Of a DNA stretch of 64,000 bases, positions 63,034 to 64,000 are shown one piece after another. The stretch is from Jeotgalibacillus proteolyticus (GTDB lineage: Bacteria > Bacillota > Bacilli > Bacillales > Jeotgalibacillaceae), in assembly GCF_002926065.1 (NCBI RefSeq), contig NZ_PREZ01000005.1, positions 1-64,000 of the forward strand, written 5' to 3'. Below the pieces are notes generated by a model. It searched no databases and was not told the DNA's origin. It saw only the letters and a list, made by a program, of their open reading frames with translations. The position numbers were made by a program, and so were the translations under genes. How positions within the stretch are numbered: the stretch's first letter is position 1; every line of letters starts with the position of its first letter.

Positions 63034-63156
63034 GTTGATTTCCGCTGCAGGGGCATGCTTTCCGCGGGGCGGGGCCCTTCGCTAACCTGCTATCGCAGGT
63101 TGATCTTAAGCTCCCGCTTCTTCCCGCAGGAGTCAGCCCCTTCCGCTCCAATCAAC
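63034..63156 (-). repeat. ~120-bp palindromic repeat, copy H (inverted)
   Basis: Ends GTTGATT/AATCAAC. The apical stem reads ACCTGC/GCAGGT where other copies have ACTTGC/GCAAGT, a compensated pair. The rest of the gap 63157-63502 holds no gene that I can support. Confidence 0.9.
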
Positions 63157-63502
63157 TCGTGGAGACTTGATAAAGTTCTTCGATCTCATATGAATTCCCG
63201 CTCCAAAACCTAAAACATAATCACCAATTATTGAGTTTGGGGTGATAAAGATTTGGTTGTCTAGATTTTTTTGACGGGCATATATTGATTACACATGAAG
63301 GTAACTCTGAATAGACTGTTATTATGCATGATTCTTTGTTTCCGAATGCGTTAAATTTGGACTAAACCCCAAGGAAATACAGAAATATGAAAGCTTTCAG
63401 TACTTCAGGCGCATAGTGTTTCGGAAGCTTGTTACTTATAATAATTAAACACTACTATAACCAAGCACATGATACCCCATCCTATTTAGAGGAGACTTTA
63501 AG

Positions 63503-64000
63503 ATGAACGACTGGGAACGTCCCATACCTGAGTTATTGAAAATTAAGGTGATGTCACATCCAAACAATGAGCCCGTCACAATTGAAGGTGAAACATCAGA
63601 TCTGCGCTGCATCGGAGTCGGCACTGATGCTGCTGTGTTTGAATCTCTTTCAACACCAGGCTATGCGTATAAATTGTATGCGAATGAAAAAAAAGAGAAA
63701 GTGGCGATGGAAGCGAAAGTTTATGGGATCCTGGGAGAGTCTGTGTATTTTCCGGTCTGCTACGGGGCTTATGATGAGTTTCTTGTCCTAAGCTACGAAA
63801 AAGGGATCACACTTTTTGATTGCATTTTGCAGGGAGTTCATATTCCAAAACAGGCCGTGCAGGATGTAGAGGATGCCAGAGATTACGTTCGAAGCAAAGG
63901 ACTTAATCCCCGTGACATTCATTTAAAAAATATTCTCCTGCAGAATGGCCGGGCTAAGATCATAGATGTTTCCGAATATGTTTTACCGGGAAATGATTTC
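63503..64000 (+). CDS. YrzF-like serine/threonine protein kinase, cut by the window edge
   Basis: ATG at 63503 with GAGGAG upstream, and 166 codons are visible without a stop. IGVGTDAAVFES is the nucleotide loop, YAYKLYANEKKEKVAMEAKVY carries the catalytic Lys and helix-C Glu, NPRDIHLKNILLQNG is the catalytic loop (HRD replaced by PRD), and AKIIDVSEYV replaces DFG. This matches the small cytosolic YrzF kinase of Bacillus. Confidence 0.85.
   Translation, partial: MNDWERPIPELLKIKVMSHPNNEPVTIEGETSDLRCIGVGTDAAVFESLSTPGYAYKLYANEKKEKVAMEAKVYGILGESVYFPVCYGAYDEFLVLSYEKGITLFDCILQGVHIPKQAVQDVEDARDYVRSKGLNPRDIHLKNILLQNGRAKIIDVSEYVLPGNDF

Noticed and set aside
22255-63156. CRISPR array
   Set aside because: The repeated elements are ~120 bp, dispersed over kilobases and in both orientations, with no regular spacers and no cas genes.
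63013-63213. 66-aa plus ORF over repeat H
   Set aside because: Same repeat-derived pseudo-protein as in copy B. No start signal.
1-64000. rRNA or tRNA genes
   Set aside because: No rRNA segments and no cloverleaf with GGTTCGAATCC-type arms were found on either strand.

Overview
The window reads as chromosomal DNA of a spore-former-related, low-to-moderate GC Bacillaceae/Planococcaceae-type Firmicute. The reasons are strong AAGGAGG-type ribosome binding sites, many TTG starts, rho-independent terminators after most units, and a gene content typical of Bacillales: an RsbR paralogue, DUF3977, DUF4083, DUF6176 and YrzF-like proteins, a short signal peptidase I, and an Ula-type PTS with a PRD regulator. 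No rRNA, tRNA or CRISPR array was seen.

Layout. 1-2485: a complete-looking IS21-family element (istA-istB). Its right end sits inside a glycosyltransferase gene and supplies that gene's stop codon. 2481-20600: a long leftward exopolysaccharide/capsule locus. Transcription starts near 20600, passes through a structured leader with an attenuator-like terminator, and then reads galU, an initiating sugar-phosphate transferase, fcl, gmd, a GT4, wzy, an acyltransferase, wzx, a UDP-glucuronate 4-epimerase, a second GT4, ugd, manC, pgcA and galE, with a VOC-VanZ-GT tail. These genes can supply UDP-Glc, UDP-Gal, UDP-GlcA, UDP-GalA, GDP-Man and GDP-Fuc, which suggests an acidic, fucosylated Wzx/Wzy polymer. 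No Wzz/tyrosine-kinase chain-length module is present. The 9.7-16.6 kb core is conspicuously A+T rich.

20.6-34 kb: ordinary housekeeping and accessory genes (RsbR paralogue, DinB, ATP-grasp, penicillin acylase, a membrane protein plus secretion-adaptor pair, a VOC protein) with several small ORFs. 34-58.5 kb: an accessory zone rich in very small proteins and decaying genes. It contains a histidine kinase with two in-frame TAA codons, a frameshifted DUF6176 gene, truncated GNAT, rsbT-like and DUF2294-like fragments, and a frameshifted membrane protein. Intact genes here include a carbamoylase, an HTH-psd pair, a divergent MerR/MFS pair with MerR-type 19-bp-spacer promoters, a methyltransferase, a DUF2268 protease, signal peptidase I, an EamA transporter and a serine hydrolase. 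58.8-62.9 kb: an ascorbate-type PTS (IIC, IIB, IIA) with its PRD-type regulator. The right edge cuts a YrzF-like kinase.

The most notable non-genic signal is a family of eight dispersed ~120-bp imperfect palindromes. Their outer ends and central stems differ between copies in a base-pair-compensated way. The second is the galU leader, which has pseudoknot-compatible helices followed by an intrinsic terminator and could control the whole polysaccharide operon.
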